In this document: piece by piece, positions 18,248-27,290 of the stretch
Layout of the letters: each line of letters starts with the position of its first letter
Numbering within the stretch: position 1 is the stretch's first letter
Source: Paenibacillus sp. DCT19
GTDB lineage: Bacteria; Bacillota; Bacilli; Paenibacillales; Paenibacillaceae
NCBI RefSeq assembly: GCF_003268635.1
Contig: NZ_CP029639.1
Span: forward strand, 3,421,501-3,485,500
Reading direction: 5' to 3'
DNA: 64,000 nucleotides
Position numbers and translations under genes: made by a program
The notes under the pieces: model-generated
What the model was told of the DNA's origin: nothing
What the model saw: the letters and a program-made list of their open reading frames with translations, nothing else
Databases searched by the model: none

Positions 18248-18457
18248 ATGAGAACAAACGAACAAACTCAATTCACGCAGGCGGACGAATTAACCAGATA
18301 CATGCTTCACTTATGCTACACATGTGATGATGCCAATCGTTGCACAACCGAAGAAGCCGTGAAAGCTTGTATGGCAAATAACGCACAGGTAGACCAGCCA
18401 GAAACGGCTGAAGGCGCAGACGTAACTCGCGGGTTTATGGACATGATGTACGCTTAG
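18248..18457 (+). CDS. Small Cys-containing protein, 69 aa
   Basis: The start at 18248 is chosen because AAGGAG lies nine bases upstream; the ATG at 18242 would be too close. The protein has no signal peptide. It carries four Cys in the order C-x2-C-x5-C-x8-C around residues 22-40, a spacing that could bind zinc or an iron-sulfur cluster, or form disulfides. It stands alone between two terminators, which supports a real gene. I cannot name the family. Confidence 0.6.
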   Translation: MRTNEQTQFTQADELTRYMLHLCYTCDDANRCTTEEAVKACMANNAQVDQPETAEGADVTRGFMDMMYA

Positions 18458-18515
18458 GCTACTGGTAAGCTCGGAATAACATTCAAATATTAAGTCTAGA
18501 TCACAGAATTTCTAC

Positions 18516-18548
18516 AGAAACGCTCCTAAATAAGGGCGTTTCTTTTTT
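18516..18548 (+). terminator. Rho-independent terminator
   Basis: AGAAACGC pairs with GCGTTTCT and six T follow. Confidence 0.82.
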
Positions 18549-18617
18549 AGTAGGAAAGGCTAATTTGTCCTTCCGTGTGCTTCGCAAATAAAACAGCATG
18601 CGTTATCATGTAGATAA

Positions 18618-18872
18618 TGGAATGAATATAAGAATCTAACCATTATTGATTTCGATTTAGATTGTTGGAACGAAGGGATTAATAGAATTGACGAGGATCT
18701 ATTCAAAGCGTTTGGAAATCAACTAATAGGCTGGATGAAACAGAACAATAAAAGGCATTTTATCATATCTCATGATGGAAGCATAACCAATTATCGGATA
18801 CTATTAGGAGAAGTTGGACTTACAAAATCGGATTTTTTGGGAGAAGCAGGCTTGTATAAGATGATTTTATAG
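18618..18872 (+). pseudogene. Histidine-phosphatase-like C-terminal remnant
   Basis: An 85-codon open stretch without any start codon or ribosome binding site encodes what looks like the C-terminal part of a histidine phosphatase (phosphoglycerate-mutase-like) protein: a FIISHDGSITNYR block, in which His-Asp/Gly-x-(I/T)-x-x-(Y/F)-R is the second-His motif, then a hydrophobic LLGE segment and a SDFLGEAG segment. The N-terminal RHG motif is absent, and the sequence upstream has no matching frame. Unlike the other broken genes here, one added base cannot rescue it, so I regard it as a true remnant. Confidence 0.5.
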
Positions 18873-18875
18873 TAA

Positions 18876-19016
18876 CTTGAAGACCTAATTGAAAATTCCG
18901 GGGGAGTAAGTTATGGCACATGGAAGAATATTAGGAATCGAGAAGAAGTGAGTGTCGGAAGTATTAGTGATGAAGGTCAATATGGTAAGATCTTTGTTCT
19001 AGAAGATCTTATTTAG
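18876..19016 (+). pseudogene. Possible short coding remnant
   Basis: A 46-codon open stretch without a start codon encodes a plausible protein tail (SYGTWKNIRN then YGKIFVLEDLI). It directly follows the phosphatase-like remnant in the same frame after a TAGTAA. There is also a 12-codon ORF behind GGGGGAG in another frame. I do not recognise a family. It may be noise. Confidence 0.25.
18986..19014 (+). terminator. Hairpin, possible weak terminator
   Basis: TAAGATCTT pairs with AAGATCTTA as a perfect nine-base stem with an eight-base loop, followed by TTT. It lies 50 bases before the peptidase E gene. Confidence 0.35.
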
Positions 19017-19065
19017 TCTGATTCTTAAATGATCATCCTATTTTATTATCAATGGAGGGATTAAA

Positions 19066-19794
19066 ATGGGCATCATTGTTGCTATTGGTGGCGGAGAAAT
19101 CAGCACATTTGAAACATATGAAATAGATCAGACGATTGTAGGCTTGAGTAATAAAATGAACCCCACAGTGGTTTTTATTCCTACTGCCAGTATGGACGCG
19201 GAAGGATATTGTGAATCCTTTGAACGGTTATATCGTGATCGATTAGGTTGTGAGGTCAAACATTTGCTTTTGACAAAATGCACATATACTAAAGATGAAA
19301 TTGAAGGCATGATTATGTCGGCAGATATCGTATATGTAGGTGGCGGAAATACCAGAAAGATGTTGGACATATGGCAACAGCATGAAGTGGATAATTTACT
19401 GAAAAAGGCATACGCCTCGGGAGTTATTTTATCTGGCATGAGCGCCGGTTCAATTTGTTGGTATGAATACGGACATAGTGACTCAGGAGCGTTCGAACAT
19501 ACTGGAGTATGGCATTATATTAAATTAAAGGCTATGGGCATTCTGAGCGGAATTCATTGTCCGCATTACAACGAGGATATTCGATCTGTAGATTTCGCGA
19601 AAATGGTTAAGGGAATGAATATGCCTGGGATCGCCATCGAAAACAACTGTGCGGTTATTTATAAAGATGATCAATATAAAGTAATTACTTCTCAAGAAAA
19701 CGCCAAAGCTTATATGATTCAAGAAATTGATCAGACCGTGATCACAAGGGAAATTTACAAACATCCGATGTATCAAGATATAACTAACATGTAA
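19066..19794 (+). CDS. Peptidase E-like protein (S51 family, class I glutamine amidotransferase-like)
   Basis: This 242-aa cytosolic protein fits the S51 peptidase family, which includes the alpha-aspartyl dipeptidase PepE. Visible marks are IVAIGGGE at the N-terminus, the IYVGGGNT-type segment IVYVGGGNTRKM near residue 88 and the nucleophile elbow LSGMSAGSICW near residue 122, where Ser is the catalytic residue. A later GIHCPHYNED segment supplies the His. The start has GGAGGGATTAAA upstream. It opens the long plus-strand gene array of this region. Substrate in this organism unknown. Confidence 0.88.
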   Translation: MGIIVAIGGGEISTFETYEIDQTIVGLSNKMNPTVVFIPTASMDAEGYCESFERLYRDRLGCEVKHLLLTKCTYTKDEIEGMIMSADIVYVGGGNTRKMLDIWQQHEVDNLLKKAYASGVILSGMSAGSICWYEYGHSDSGAFEHTGVWHYIKLKAMGILSGIHCPHYNEDIRSVDFAKMVKGMNMPGIAIENNCAVIYKDDQYKVITSQENAKAYMIQEIDQTVITREIYKHPMYQDITNM

Positions 19795-19875
19795 GAGCCT
19801 ATAATTTATTTTTCCTATTAAAACCTCAGAGCCCTTTTAATAAATTTAGATTAAAGAAGGAGAGCAGGTGAAATC

Positions 19876-20229
19876 ATGAAGTTTAGCTACAAGAATTTTT
19901 CCTGTGATGTAGAGATTTATCATAAAGATGATGACTTTACTGTACGATTCTACGATAAGAATAAAGAACAGGATGAGCATCAAATGATGAATTTGGTCAT
20001 CGTTGACCCGGGGTACGGTTTTCTTTGCTTGAAACATAAAGGGAAGGACTCCGCGCTATTAAGTGGGTTTCTAGATGAAGAAGTGTTCATTTCGGAGGAT
20101 TATGTAGATGCAGCACTTTGCATCATTGAGGATTTAAGTCCAACGTTCAAGGAAATATGCACTCCGTATCATATTAGGCTTTTCAAACAAACTAGCTTTG
20201 CTGAGTACAACGGGAGTACTGAAATATGA
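19876..20229 (+). CDS. Hypothetical protein, 117 aa
   Basis: I do not recognise this small acidic protein. The start follows GAAGGAGAG at a good distance. It has no signal peptide or membrane helix; beta-strand patterns dominate the first half. It lies between the peptidase E and the APH kinase genes on the same strand, 50 bases before the latter. Confidence 0.55.
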   Translation: MKFSYKNFSCDVEIYHKDDDFTVRFYDKNKEQDEHQMMNLVIVDPGYGFLCLKHKGKDSALLSGFLDEEVFISEDYVDAALCIIEDLSPTFKEICTPYHIRLFKQTSFAEYNGSTEI

Positions 20230-20278
20230 CATATTAAATGGGTTCAAACAAGAGAAAGCTTATCGAAAGGGTGAAAGG

Positions 20279-21061
20279 ATGAATATTCAAGATATTCCAA
20301 CAGAGATTATTCAGCAGGTTGGTGAGATTCGGAACATTAGCTTTCCCAACAAGCAAGGTCATACTTCAATCGTAGCTATTTTGCATACCCCAGATAAGAA
20401 ATACATCGTCAAAAAAACAGAGAGCCTCCTTTACAATGAATGGTTGTCTGAAGAATATGAAGCACTGCACCATCTCCGTCTATTAGGTTTACCTATTCCG
20501 AAAGCGTATTCATTACATATAAAGAATCAAACGAAATGGCTTTTGATGGATCACATAGAGGGCATTACGCTAAGAGAGTTTCTATCTACAGAACCTGATT
20601 CTCAAGATAAAGAAAAAGCGATCGTTAACTTTGCACGTTGTCTCAAAAAGATTCATGAGAGTTCCTGTCCGGAGGCCTTGATGAAAAATGATACGGATTG
20701 GTTGGATAACATGTTATTGAAAGCCGATTATAATCGGAATAACTTTACAGTAGACGGTACAGAAGAGCTTCTTAAACGGATCCAAGAAGTAAGGCCAGAA
20801 CCAATTACGAATACGCTGATTCATGGTGATTTTACGATAGACAACGTATTGGTGCACGATTGTAATATTGTCGGTGTGATTGACTGGTCAGGCGCCGCTT
20901 ATGGCGATCCTAGATATGATGTTGCATTAGCGATTAGACCGAAACATAACGCTTTTGAAGATGAGAGGGATAAGGAAATATTCTATGACGCATATGGCAA
21001 GCTAAGATTATCGGATGAAGAGTATGACTATTTTGAAGACGGCCTATATAACTTTTTCTAG
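20279..21061 (+). CDS. APH-family phosphotransferase
   Basis: This 260-aa protein has the fold of aminoglycoside phosphotransferases and related small-molecule kinases. The Brenner motif HGDFTIDNV near residue 183 carries the catalytic Asp and Asn, and IDWSGAAYGDPRYD holds the metal-binding Asp. The N-lobe Lys is in KYIVKKTE. The start at 20279 is set by AAAGG just upstream; a longer frame has no such site. The substrate may be an antibiotic, a sugar or a metabolite, and nothing nearby decides this. Length is close to the family's usual value. Confidence 0.85.
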   Translation: MNIQDIPTEIIQQVGEIRNISFPNKQGHTSIVAILHTPDKKYIVKKTESLLYNEWLSEEYEALHHLRLLGLPIPKAYSLHIKNQTKWLLMDHIEGITLREFLSTEPDSQDKEKAIVNFARCLKKIHESSCPEALMKNDTDWLDNMLLKADYNRNNFTVDGTEELLKRIQEVRPEPITNTLIHGDFTIDNVLVHDCNIVGVIDWSGAAYGDPRYDVALAIRPKHNAFEDERDKEIFYDAYGKLRLSDEEYDYFEDGLYNFF

Positions 21062-21180
21062 TATCCCTTTTATGTGAAGAAGAATAGGGATTGGTTTCAT
21101 TTCAGAATTGTAAATAACCCCATTTTGCGCATATGATGTCAATATAAATAAGCAGGTATGGAACGCAGGGAGTGTCATTG

Positions 21181-21648
21181 ATGCAATACATCGTAAGGAT
21201 GGCTACTGTAAACGATATAGACGGACTTTGCTCAATTCGGAATAACAAAGAGCTTTTCATCACTTATCTAACACAACAAGACAAACAACACGCAGTACTG
21301 GTCGTTGCTGAGACAGATCATATCATATTAGGCTTTGGCGTTTTAAAATTAAGAGGAGAGCGCATTCCGAAATTAAGTGATTTATATGTGAAAGTGACGT
21401 ATCGTGGGAACGGCATAGGATCAGCTTTGATAAAGTATCGAGAACATCTTGCCAAGCAGCGAGGTTATACAGAGATGTATGTGAGTGTTGATCCCATTGA
21501 AAATCCCAAAATGATTAAACTTATTACTCATCACGGATATCATGCAATTTCAGCACCGTATTCCAAAGACGCAATTTATTACAACGAAGAAGGTACAAGC
21601 TACGAGAAGACATATACCAGAGTAGATATGAAAAAGATACTGAGCTAA
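21181..21648 (+). CDS. GNAT-family N-acetyltransferase
   Basis: This 155-aa protein is a GCN5-related acetyltransferase that would move an acetyl group from acetyl-CoA to an amine. The acetyl-CoA loop appears as YRGNGIGSALIKY near residue 80, preceded by the strand DLYVKVT. The start at 21181 has AGGGAG nine bases upstream; GTG 21172 and TTG 21178 are in frame but too close to it. The acceptor cannot be told from sequence. It belongs to the plus-strand array of small enzymes. Confidence 0.85.
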   Translation: MQYIVRMATVNDIDGLCSIRNNKELFITYLTQQDKQHAVLVVAETDHIILGFGVLKLRGERIPKLSDLYVKVTYRGNGIGSALIKYREHLAKQRGYTEMYVSVDPIENPKMIKLITHHGYHAISAPYSKDAIYYNEEGTSYEKTYTRVDMKKILS

Positions 21649-21707
21649 CGCGTATCGACAGGTAAAAGGTCTCTCTGCCGTCATAACATGAGAAGAAGGA
21701 GCTAATC

Positions 21708-22187
21708 ATGAAATATGTGTTAGTTTTTATTTCTTTTTGCGCAATGATTATTACAGGATGCAATGACGCTACTCCGCAGTCTAGTTTATCTTTTGAATTA
21801 GAACAAGATGAGAAGCGAATCTATGAGCAATTAAAAGATGGGTTAGATGAATCCGTGTTGTTGAATGTAGATCCCATGAGTGTTGCAAAAATGTACGTTT
21901 ACTCAAGTTACCAGGGTGATTATGACGTTACTTATTCCTTGTATACCCAAAGAGAAGGTTATGTTGCCTGGTCAAGAGTGGAAGATCAACAGATTCCTGA
22001 AAAGGATCGTGGTAATAAAGAACAGATTACAGCTAATTTTAGAATTATTGAACAAGGTGAATTTTACCATCAAGATGAGTACGAAGGATATATACAATAT
22101 GAGAAAGAGGCAGGAGCCACATCATATTTTCAAATGATCAAAGATGAGAACAACATATGGAAAGTAGCATTTATGCCGTTACAGTAG
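21708..22187 (+). CDS. Lipoprotein, 159 aa, unknown function
   Basis: A short signal peptide ends in the lipobox ITGC near residue 18, so the mature protein should be lipid-anchored on the outer face of the membrane. The start follows AGAAGGAG. The mature part is acidic and Gln/Tyr-rich, with a pattern of strands near the C-terminus (YFQMIKD, WKVAFMP) reminiscent of NTF2-like folds, but this is only an impression. No named family recognised. Confidence 0.7.
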   Translation: MKYVLVFISFCAMIITGCNDATPQSSLSFELEQDEKRIYEQLKDGLDESVLLNVDPMSVAKMYVYSSYQGDYDVTYSLYTQREGYVAWSRVEDQQIPEKDRGNKEQITANFRIIEQGEFYHQDEYEGYIQYEKEAGATSYFQMIKDENNIWKVAFMPLQ

Positions 22188-22210
22188 ATTAATTAGGGAT
22201 GGGATAATCT

Positions 22211-23287
22211 ATGGATATCGTAACGTCACGGATGGATCAGATCCGTACACTTGTGAATGAAATGATACTTAATATGGATAGCCCTATTCGACAACAGGAA
22301 GCATCCGTAAGACTGTATGGAGTATCGTCTTATGCAGCAATCCTTGCGTTGAAAAGAGGACTTGAGACTGAAATTAGTGCCATCGCAGGACTGCTGCACC
22401 AATTTTATTATTACAAAACGGGCATTGCTCATTATCCTGGCGTGAACAGTGCTGATACCTTAAGACCTTTATTAAGAGACTTGCAGACCTTCTCCAAGGA
22501 AGAGCAACGGTGTATTCTACGTGCAGTATTCTACCAAGATCATCTCAAGCAGGTTCACGACCCTTATGGTGAAATTATCAAGGATGCTATTATCCTTCAA
22601 GCGTATGTCCAACATATTAACCAACCTGTACCGCAGGCATTTGCACAAAGGCTTGTAAACACGCTCACTGAACTATCCATCTCTGTCGATCATACAGAAA
22701 TAGATGAGATAACAGCAACGGATAGCTGTACTCACAGCGATTTCATTGATAAACGTCAAAAGTTAGCCAAGATAGCGGAAGAGTTAGCGGGACAAGTTAT
22801 TGTTGGCATCCCGGGGGATCAACGATACCGTGAAATTTGTCAGTATTGGCCAGATCCAGATATACATAAGGTTTTACAAGGGAATTGGTGTGCAGCGTTT
22901 GTGTATCATTGCTGTATGTTATCTGGAATTGTTCTCCCGATCCGTTACCCCAATGCAGACTACCGTTTAGCTGGAGTAGGTGCACTGTTGGAATGGTCGC
23001 AGTTACCCGAGACAGGTTTTTTTCACCATGATCAAGATCATAACTTTATACCTGAACGTGGAGATATCGTTATATATGAGAAACTGTTATCTGATGACTC
23101 GCATGATCATGTAGGAATTGTGCTTGAACTTCACGATGATGTCATTTTGGTCGCCGAGGGAAACAAGGATAACAAGAACTACTCTGGCATCGTGAGAAGA
23201 AATAGGAATCATTGTATTTTAGGTTATATCCGAATCGACAATGAGTATCTCTACAGTTTTAATGGCATGTACGATCCTATACTTTAA
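22211..23287 (+). CDS. HD-like domain fused to CHAP/NlpC-type amidase domain, 358 aa
   Basis: The N-terminal half is helical, with AGLLHQFYYYKTG near residue 60. It resembles an HD-type phosphohydrolase bundle, though the His-Asp pair is not clear. The C-terminal half from about residue 215 has the features of a CHAP domain: nucleophile segment NWCAAFVYHC, then GDIVIYE, then the catalytic His in HDHVGIVLEL and a Glu/Asn in VAEGN. CHAP domains cleave peptidoglycan cross-bridges or glutathionylspermidine-type amides. There is no signal peptide, so the protein appears cytosolic, which is unusual for a cell-wall amidase. The C-terminal call is moderately secure; the fusion's role is unknown. Confidence 0.65.
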   Translation: MDIVTSRMDQIRTLVNEMILNMDSPIRQQEASVRLYGVSSYAAILALKRGLETEISAIAGLLHQFYYYKTGIAHYPGVNSADTLRPLLRDLQTFSKEEQRCILRAVFYQDHLKQVHDPYGEIIKDAIILQAYVQHINQPVPQAFAQRLVNTLTELSISVDHTEIDEITATDSCTHSDFIDKRQKLAKIAEELAGQVIVGIPGDQRYREICQYWPDPDIHKVLQGNWCAAFVYHCCMLSGIVLPIRYPNADYRLAGVGALLEWSQLPETGFFHHDQDHNFIPERGDIVIYEKLLSDDSHDHVGIVLELHDDVILVAEGNKDNKNYSGIVRRNRNHCILGYIRIDNEYLYSFNGMYDPIL

Positions 23288-23337
23288 TAAAAAAGTGACA
23301 ACAACCATTCAGTCTAATTGAAGAGAGGAAGAGATGT

Positions 23338-24111
23338 ATGATTACGATTTATGATTGGTTTGGGTATGAAGTATCGATGAAGGAGCGTTATAAGTTAATT
23401 AAAGAAGCTGGATTTGATGGTGTTCTATTATGGTGGAGTGAACATTTTGGTCGGGGCGACTACAGGAGCGGGCCGCAGCTTGCAAGAGAAGCAGGACTTG
23501 TCATTGAGAACATCCATGCACCAATACATAATGAACATGATCTTTGGACTGATAATCTGAACGGAGAGAGCGTTACCAAAAGTTACTTACAATGTATCGT
23601 GGACTGCAACGAGTATGAAATTCCAACAATGGTTGTACATTTACCGAGTGAAGACCATCCCTACAATACATTGGGGGTAGAGAGAATGAAGAGAATAACA
23701 GAACAAGCGGAGCAATTTAATGTAAATGTTGCGTTTGAGAATTTAAGAAACTTTACTAATTTGACGCAGGTACTAGATCAAGTGGACTCCAAGCGGATTG
23801 GCTTTTGTTATGACTGTGGACACCACTATCGCTATTATCCTGGCAAAGATCTGTTATCTATGTATGGTTCCAGATTAATGGCAGTTCATTTACATGATGA
23901 TAATGGAAGTCGTGAGCAGCATGGACTGCCTTTCGACGGTTCAATTGATTGGGCTACAACCATGAATCAAATTGCGGGCACAGGCTATATGGGTGCAACT
24001 GCACTAGAGCCTATGAACTGGGACTATGAAGAGCTATCCATTAAAGCATTTTTGGAGAAAGCGTTTGTTAAAGCGCAGCAGCTGGAAGCTATTAGATTCT
24101 CTATTTCATAG
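23338..24111 (+). CDS. Sugar phosphate isomerase/epimerase-like TIM barrel
   Basis: This 257-aa protein matches the xylose-isomerase-like TIM-barrel family (AP endonuclease 2 fold). Visible strands with likely metal ligands are NIHAPIH near residue 60, MVVHLPSE near 100, VAFENLRN near 135, GFCYDCGHHYRYYP near 162, AVHLHDDNG near 188 and ALEPMNW near 223. These would place the Glu, Asp, His and Glu that hold a divalent metal in this family. The substrate is unknown. The start follows GAGAGGAAGAG. It is a cytosolic enzyme in the plus-strand array. Confidence 0.85.
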   Translation: MITIYDWFGYEVSMKERYKLIKEAGFDGVLLWWSEHFGRGDYRSGPQLAREAGLVIENIHAPIHNEHDLWTDNLNGESVTKSYLQCIVDCNEYEIPTMVVHLPSEDHPYNTLGVERMKRITEQAEQFNVNVAFENLRNFTNLTQVLDQVDSKRIGFCYDCGHHYRYYPGKDLLSMYGSRLMAVHLHDDNGSREQHGLPFDGSIDWATTMNQIAGTGYMGATALEPMNWDYEELSIKAFLEKAFVKAQQLEAIRFSIS

Positions 24112-24180
24112 AAATAAAAAGATACACGATTCGAGAAAGTATGTTCAAGAGTTTAGTACCAAGAAATAGGAGGTTATTAG

Positions 24181-24927
24181 GTGAATAAGCAGACTGTGCA
24201 CCAAACGAACAGCATATATTGGGACACCCAAGGAAATGACTTTTTAAAAGCAATCGTACTTCCGCTATATGGAGCATTTGTATCAGAAGAAAAACATCAG
24301 TTATTCGGCGATGTTTCTGGCAAAAAGTTGTTAGAAATAGGCTGTGGGAATGGCCAATCTCTACAATACCAGGGAGAGCGCCAGGCTGCTGAGCTATGGG
24401 GAATGGATATGTCCAAGAATCAAATTGAGAAGGCAGAGCAGCATCTAATAACTTGCGGTCTTTCAGCGACTTTAATCTGTTCTCCGATGGAAGAAGAATG
24501 TGGCGTTCCAAGTGACTACTTTGACATCGTTTATTCAATTTATGCAATCGGCTGGACAACCGACCTTGAAGGTACCTTCAAGAGAATCGCTTCGTATTTA
24601 AGAAAAGACGGAGTGTTCATTTTCAGTTGGTCCCACCCTGTACATAGATGTATGGTTGAAGACAATAATAGATTCGTATTGAACAAACCTTATCATGATG
24701 AATCATGGTATCTGGTCAATCCTGATGATGTTCAGGGCGAATTAACCTTATCTGATCGCACGCTATCCACTTACATCAATGCGCTGGCTGCAGCAGGGTT
24801 TGTCATTGAGCATATGATCGAAGAAACAGATCAAGACATTCTTCAACTGCACGGTGATGAGAATAATCTTGCAAAAAGAGCAACGATGTTTCCGGTAACC
24901 TTTGTAATCAAGGCGAGAAAACTATAA
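24181..24927 (+). CDS. Class I SAM-dependent methyltransferase
   Basis: This 248-aa protein starts at GTG behind AGGAGG. The SAM-binding motif I is LLEIGCGNGQS near residue 49, followed by the acidic motif II in GMDMSKNQI, and the motif IV-like segment FDIVYSIYAIGW. These are classic Rossmann-type methyltransferase features. The acceptor is not predictable; the short YS-type insertion after motif IV is similar to small-molecule methyltransferases. A second, unrelated methyltransferase lies two genes downstream. Confidence 0.87.
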   Translation: MNKQTVHQTNSIYWDTQGNDFLKAIVLPLYGAFVSEEKHQLFGDVSGKKLLEIGCGNGQSLQYQGERQAAELWGMDMSKNQIEKAEQHLITCGLSATLICSPMEEECGVPSDYFDIVYSIYAIGWTTDLEGTFKRIASYLRKDGVFIFSWSHPVHRCMVEDNNRFVLNKPYHDESWYLVNPDDVQGELTLSDRTLSTYINALAAAGFVIEHMIEETDQDILQLHGDENNLAKRATMFPVTFVIKARKL

Positions 24928-24976
24928 AAAGATATATCAGATTGATTGACTAAACAATAGAGCAGGAGTGAAGTAG

Positions 24977-25462
24977 TTGCCAGTATACGAGCATTCAGAG
25001 CGAGCTTTGTACCATTTCCATTTAGCCATTCAAGAGGAGGCGAATATTCTCTCTCAATTTATAGATACAGAACATGATTTATTATTTCCTTACTTTGAAT
25101 GCAACTTTTCAGCTTTTCCGGAGGATCGAGATTATATTGAAAAACGCACTAGAATAAAAAGTAAAGAGAACGTGTTTAATCTGAAGAATTCATTCGTAGA
25201 GAACGAAACCGTATACTGGTACAGACCGAATGATCTGCAGGACTTGATGCATATCTTACATAGGGATCGTATTACGTATCGCTGCATTGTGCTACCTAAG
25301 AATTCGGATCTAGATCATATCCGATTCAAGTTATTTGCATACGAACATGCTGAATATCAAGGTGAAGAGACTAGAGCACTTTTCATTGACGAAAATACGC
25401 CTGATGATTACCTAGTCCATGTGCATCCAAAAGTTATACAGATCATAAGTAAGATAAAGTGA
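24977..25462 (+). CDS. Hypothetical protein, 161 aa
   Basis: I do not recognise this protein. It starts at TTG with AGGAGTGAAG upstream. It has no signal peptide or membrane helix, is rich in aromatic and acidic residues, and contains several His. It lies between two methyltransferase genes with short gaps (49 and 30 bases), so cotranscription is likely. Confidence 0.55.
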   Translation: MPVYEHSERALYHFHLAIQEEANILSQFIDTEHDLLFPYFECNFSAFPEDRDYIEKRTRIKSKENVFNLKNSFVENETVYWYRPNDLQDLMHILHRDRITYRCIVLPKNSDLDHIRFKLFAYEHAEYQGEETRALFIDENTPDDYLVHVHPKVIQIISKIK

Positions 25463-25492
25463 AGTTACCCTCATAAAGGAGCAAAACAGAAA

Positions 25493-26227
25493 ATGAGCTA
25501 CTACGGTGAGCTGTGTACGAGAATGTATGAAGTGGATAAGTCAATCGCAGAAGGCAGGGAGCTCGATTTCTATCTTTCTTTTGCTGATCGAGAAGATATT
25601 CGTGTACTTGAACCGATGTGTGGAAATGGGAGAATGCTGATTCCTTTTATGCAACGTGGCATTAACATCGAGGGATTTGATATTTCAGAGGATATGCTTA
25701 AGGTGTGTAGGGAGAAGGGGAAAGCATTAAACTTAGCACCGCAAGTCTACTTCCATAAGATTGAAGAGTTCGTTGCAGCTAGTCAGTACGATCTAATCAT
25801 GATTCCATTTGGCTCTTTCTCGTTGTTGCCCACTGAACTGATCCAACCAAGTTTAGTTAATCTGAGATCTGCACTAAAGGAAGATGGACGTCTTCTATTA
25901 ACGATCATGCTAAAAGGTAACGAGATTGAGGAGATTGCAGAATGGAGAGAAGAGAGCCAAAAGCAATTGAACGATGAACGTATTGTTCTATACAAAAAAG
26001 TGCATTATGACCAGGAGCAGTCAACACTTGTCACGAGATTGAAGTACCAACTGATTAAAGATCATACCATCGAAAAAACAGAGATTATGGATTTTTCTGT
26101 AAGACTTTATGATATTGAAGAGTTTGAGCAGCTCCTTAAGGCTAACGATTTTCACCATGTTCAGCTGCATGAGGTGAAGGATGGCTATGGCAAAGGTACT
26201 TCTTTTCATGTGTTTGAGTGTTCCTAA
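25493..26227 (+). CDS. Class I SAM-dependent methyltransferase
   Basis: This 244-aa protein has motif I as VLEPMCGNGRML near residue 34, where EPxCGxGR replaces the more usual ExGCGxG, then GFDISEDML for the adenosine-ribose Glu/Asp, and YDLIMIPFGSFSLL as motif IV. The start follows AAAGGAG. It is distinct from the methyltransferase at 24.2 kb and is not a tandem duplicate of it. The substrate is unknown. Confidence 0.87.
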   Translation: MSYYGELCTRMYEVDKSIAEGRELDFYLSFADREDIRVLEPMCGNGRMLIPFMQRGINIEGFDISEDMLKVCREKGKALNLAPQVYFHKIEEFVAASQYDLIMIPFGSFSLLPTELIQPSLVNLRSALKEDGRLLLTIMLKGNEIEEIAEWREESQKQLNDERIVLYKKVHYDQEQSTLVTRLKYQLIKDHTIEKTEIMDFSVRLYDIEEFEQLLKANDFHHVQLHEVKDGYGKGTSFHVFECS

Positions 26228-26254
26228 AACTATAATCCGGGAGAAGGATAGCCT

Positions 26255-26755
26255 ATGATTAAAATCAGGTTTGCTGCAAATGAGGACATCCCTTACATTC
26301 AATCCATAGCGCATGAGACATGGACGTATACTTACGGCGAAATCTACGCTGAGGAGTACATTCGTGATTTTATTAGTAGAGCGTATTCTAATGAAAATTT
26401 ACGTTTATCTATTGAGAGAGACAGCCAGAGTACGAAACGAAGTTTCTTAATCGCTGAATACAATGAGAAACCTGTTGGATATGCTCAGACCAGACAAGTG
26501 AATGAAGAGGAGTTTGAGTTGTTACGAATTTATGTAAGACCTGACTTTCACAAAATGGGAATCGGCAATGATTTTATACAGGAATACATGCAACTCTTAA
26601 AACCTATTCATCAATTATTTGCATGGGTAGGCAAAGATAATCAGGTTGGCAGAGCCTTCTATGCGAAGAGAGGCTTTGTACCAGTTACAGAAAAGACTGA
26701 AACGATTCAGGGACAAAATAAAACGCAAGTAAAATACGTATTGCACATATCCTAA
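26255..26755 (+). CDS. GNAT-family N-acetyltransferase
   Basis: This 166-aa protein shows the GNAT pattern: strand LLRIYVRPDFHKMGIG near residue 90, whose last residues form the acetyl-CoA pyrophosphate loop, and the C-terminal FYAKRGFVPV segment typical of the family. The start follows GGGAGAAGGA. The gene ends 20 bases before the Nudix start, so the two are probably cotranslated. The acceptor is unknown. Confidence 0.87.
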   Translation: MIKIRFAANEDIPYIQSIAHETWTYTYGEIYAEEYIRDFISRAYSNENLRLSIERDSQSTKRSFLIAEYNEKPVGYAQTRQVNEEEFELLRIYVRPDFHKMGIGNDFIQEYMQLLKPIHQLFAWVGKDNQVGRAFYAKRGFVPVTEKTETIQGQNKTQVKYVLHIS

Positions 26756-26775
26756 CCATGAATAGGACTGAAACG

Positions 26776-27240
26776 ATGAGTAGAAATATTATTGTTACAG
26801 GCGGAGCCATTATCAAAGACTCTTATGGAAGAGTGTTATTACAGAGACGATCGGATTATGGTGATTGGGGATTACCTGGCGGCGGAATGGAAACTGGTGA
26901 GACCATTGAAGAGACTATGATAAGGGAAGTAAAAGAAGAAACGGGGCTTACGGTTAAGCAATATCATTTACACGCTATATATACTGGAGAGCGAATGAAG
27001 TATACATATCCTGACGGTAATAAAGTTGTATTTGTTATGTTCTTATTTAATGTGGAAGCTGACTTAGAAGGCAGCCTCGCTGAGGATGGGATTAATCTCA
27101 CATATAGAGACCCACAGAACGAATCTTTGCAGCTTATGTTTAAGAGCATTGAAGACATTGACCTGAATGACATTAATATTGTGCAGAGACCTATTTTTAA
27201 TGATCTGAAAGAAGGAATTACTGTTCTGTTAAGAACGTAA
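26776..27240 (+). CDS. Nudix hydrolase
   Basis: This 154-aa cytosolic enzyme would hydrolyse a nucleoside diphosphate linked to another moiety. The Nudix box is complete: GGGMETGE near residue 40, then REVKEETGL, giving G-x5-E-x7-REU-x-EE-x-GU. The start at 26776 is preferred because AGGA lies eight bases upstream; the ATG at 26758 lacks a ribosome binding site. The substrate (damaged nucleotide, NDP-sugar or other) cannot be told. It sits between a GNAT gene and the HD-GNAT fusion. Confidence 0.88.
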   Translation: MSRNIIVTGGAIIKDSYGRVLLQRRSDYGDWGLPGGGMETGETIEETMIREVKEETGLTVKQYHLHAIYTGERMKYTYPDGNKVVFVMFLFNVEADLEGSLAEDGINLTYRDPQNESLQLMFKSIEDIDLNDINIVQRPIFNDLKEGITVLLRT

Positions 27241-27290
27241 TGAACAAATGAGTAGGAATAGTAGAAATCATAGTAAAGGTGGATCTCAAT

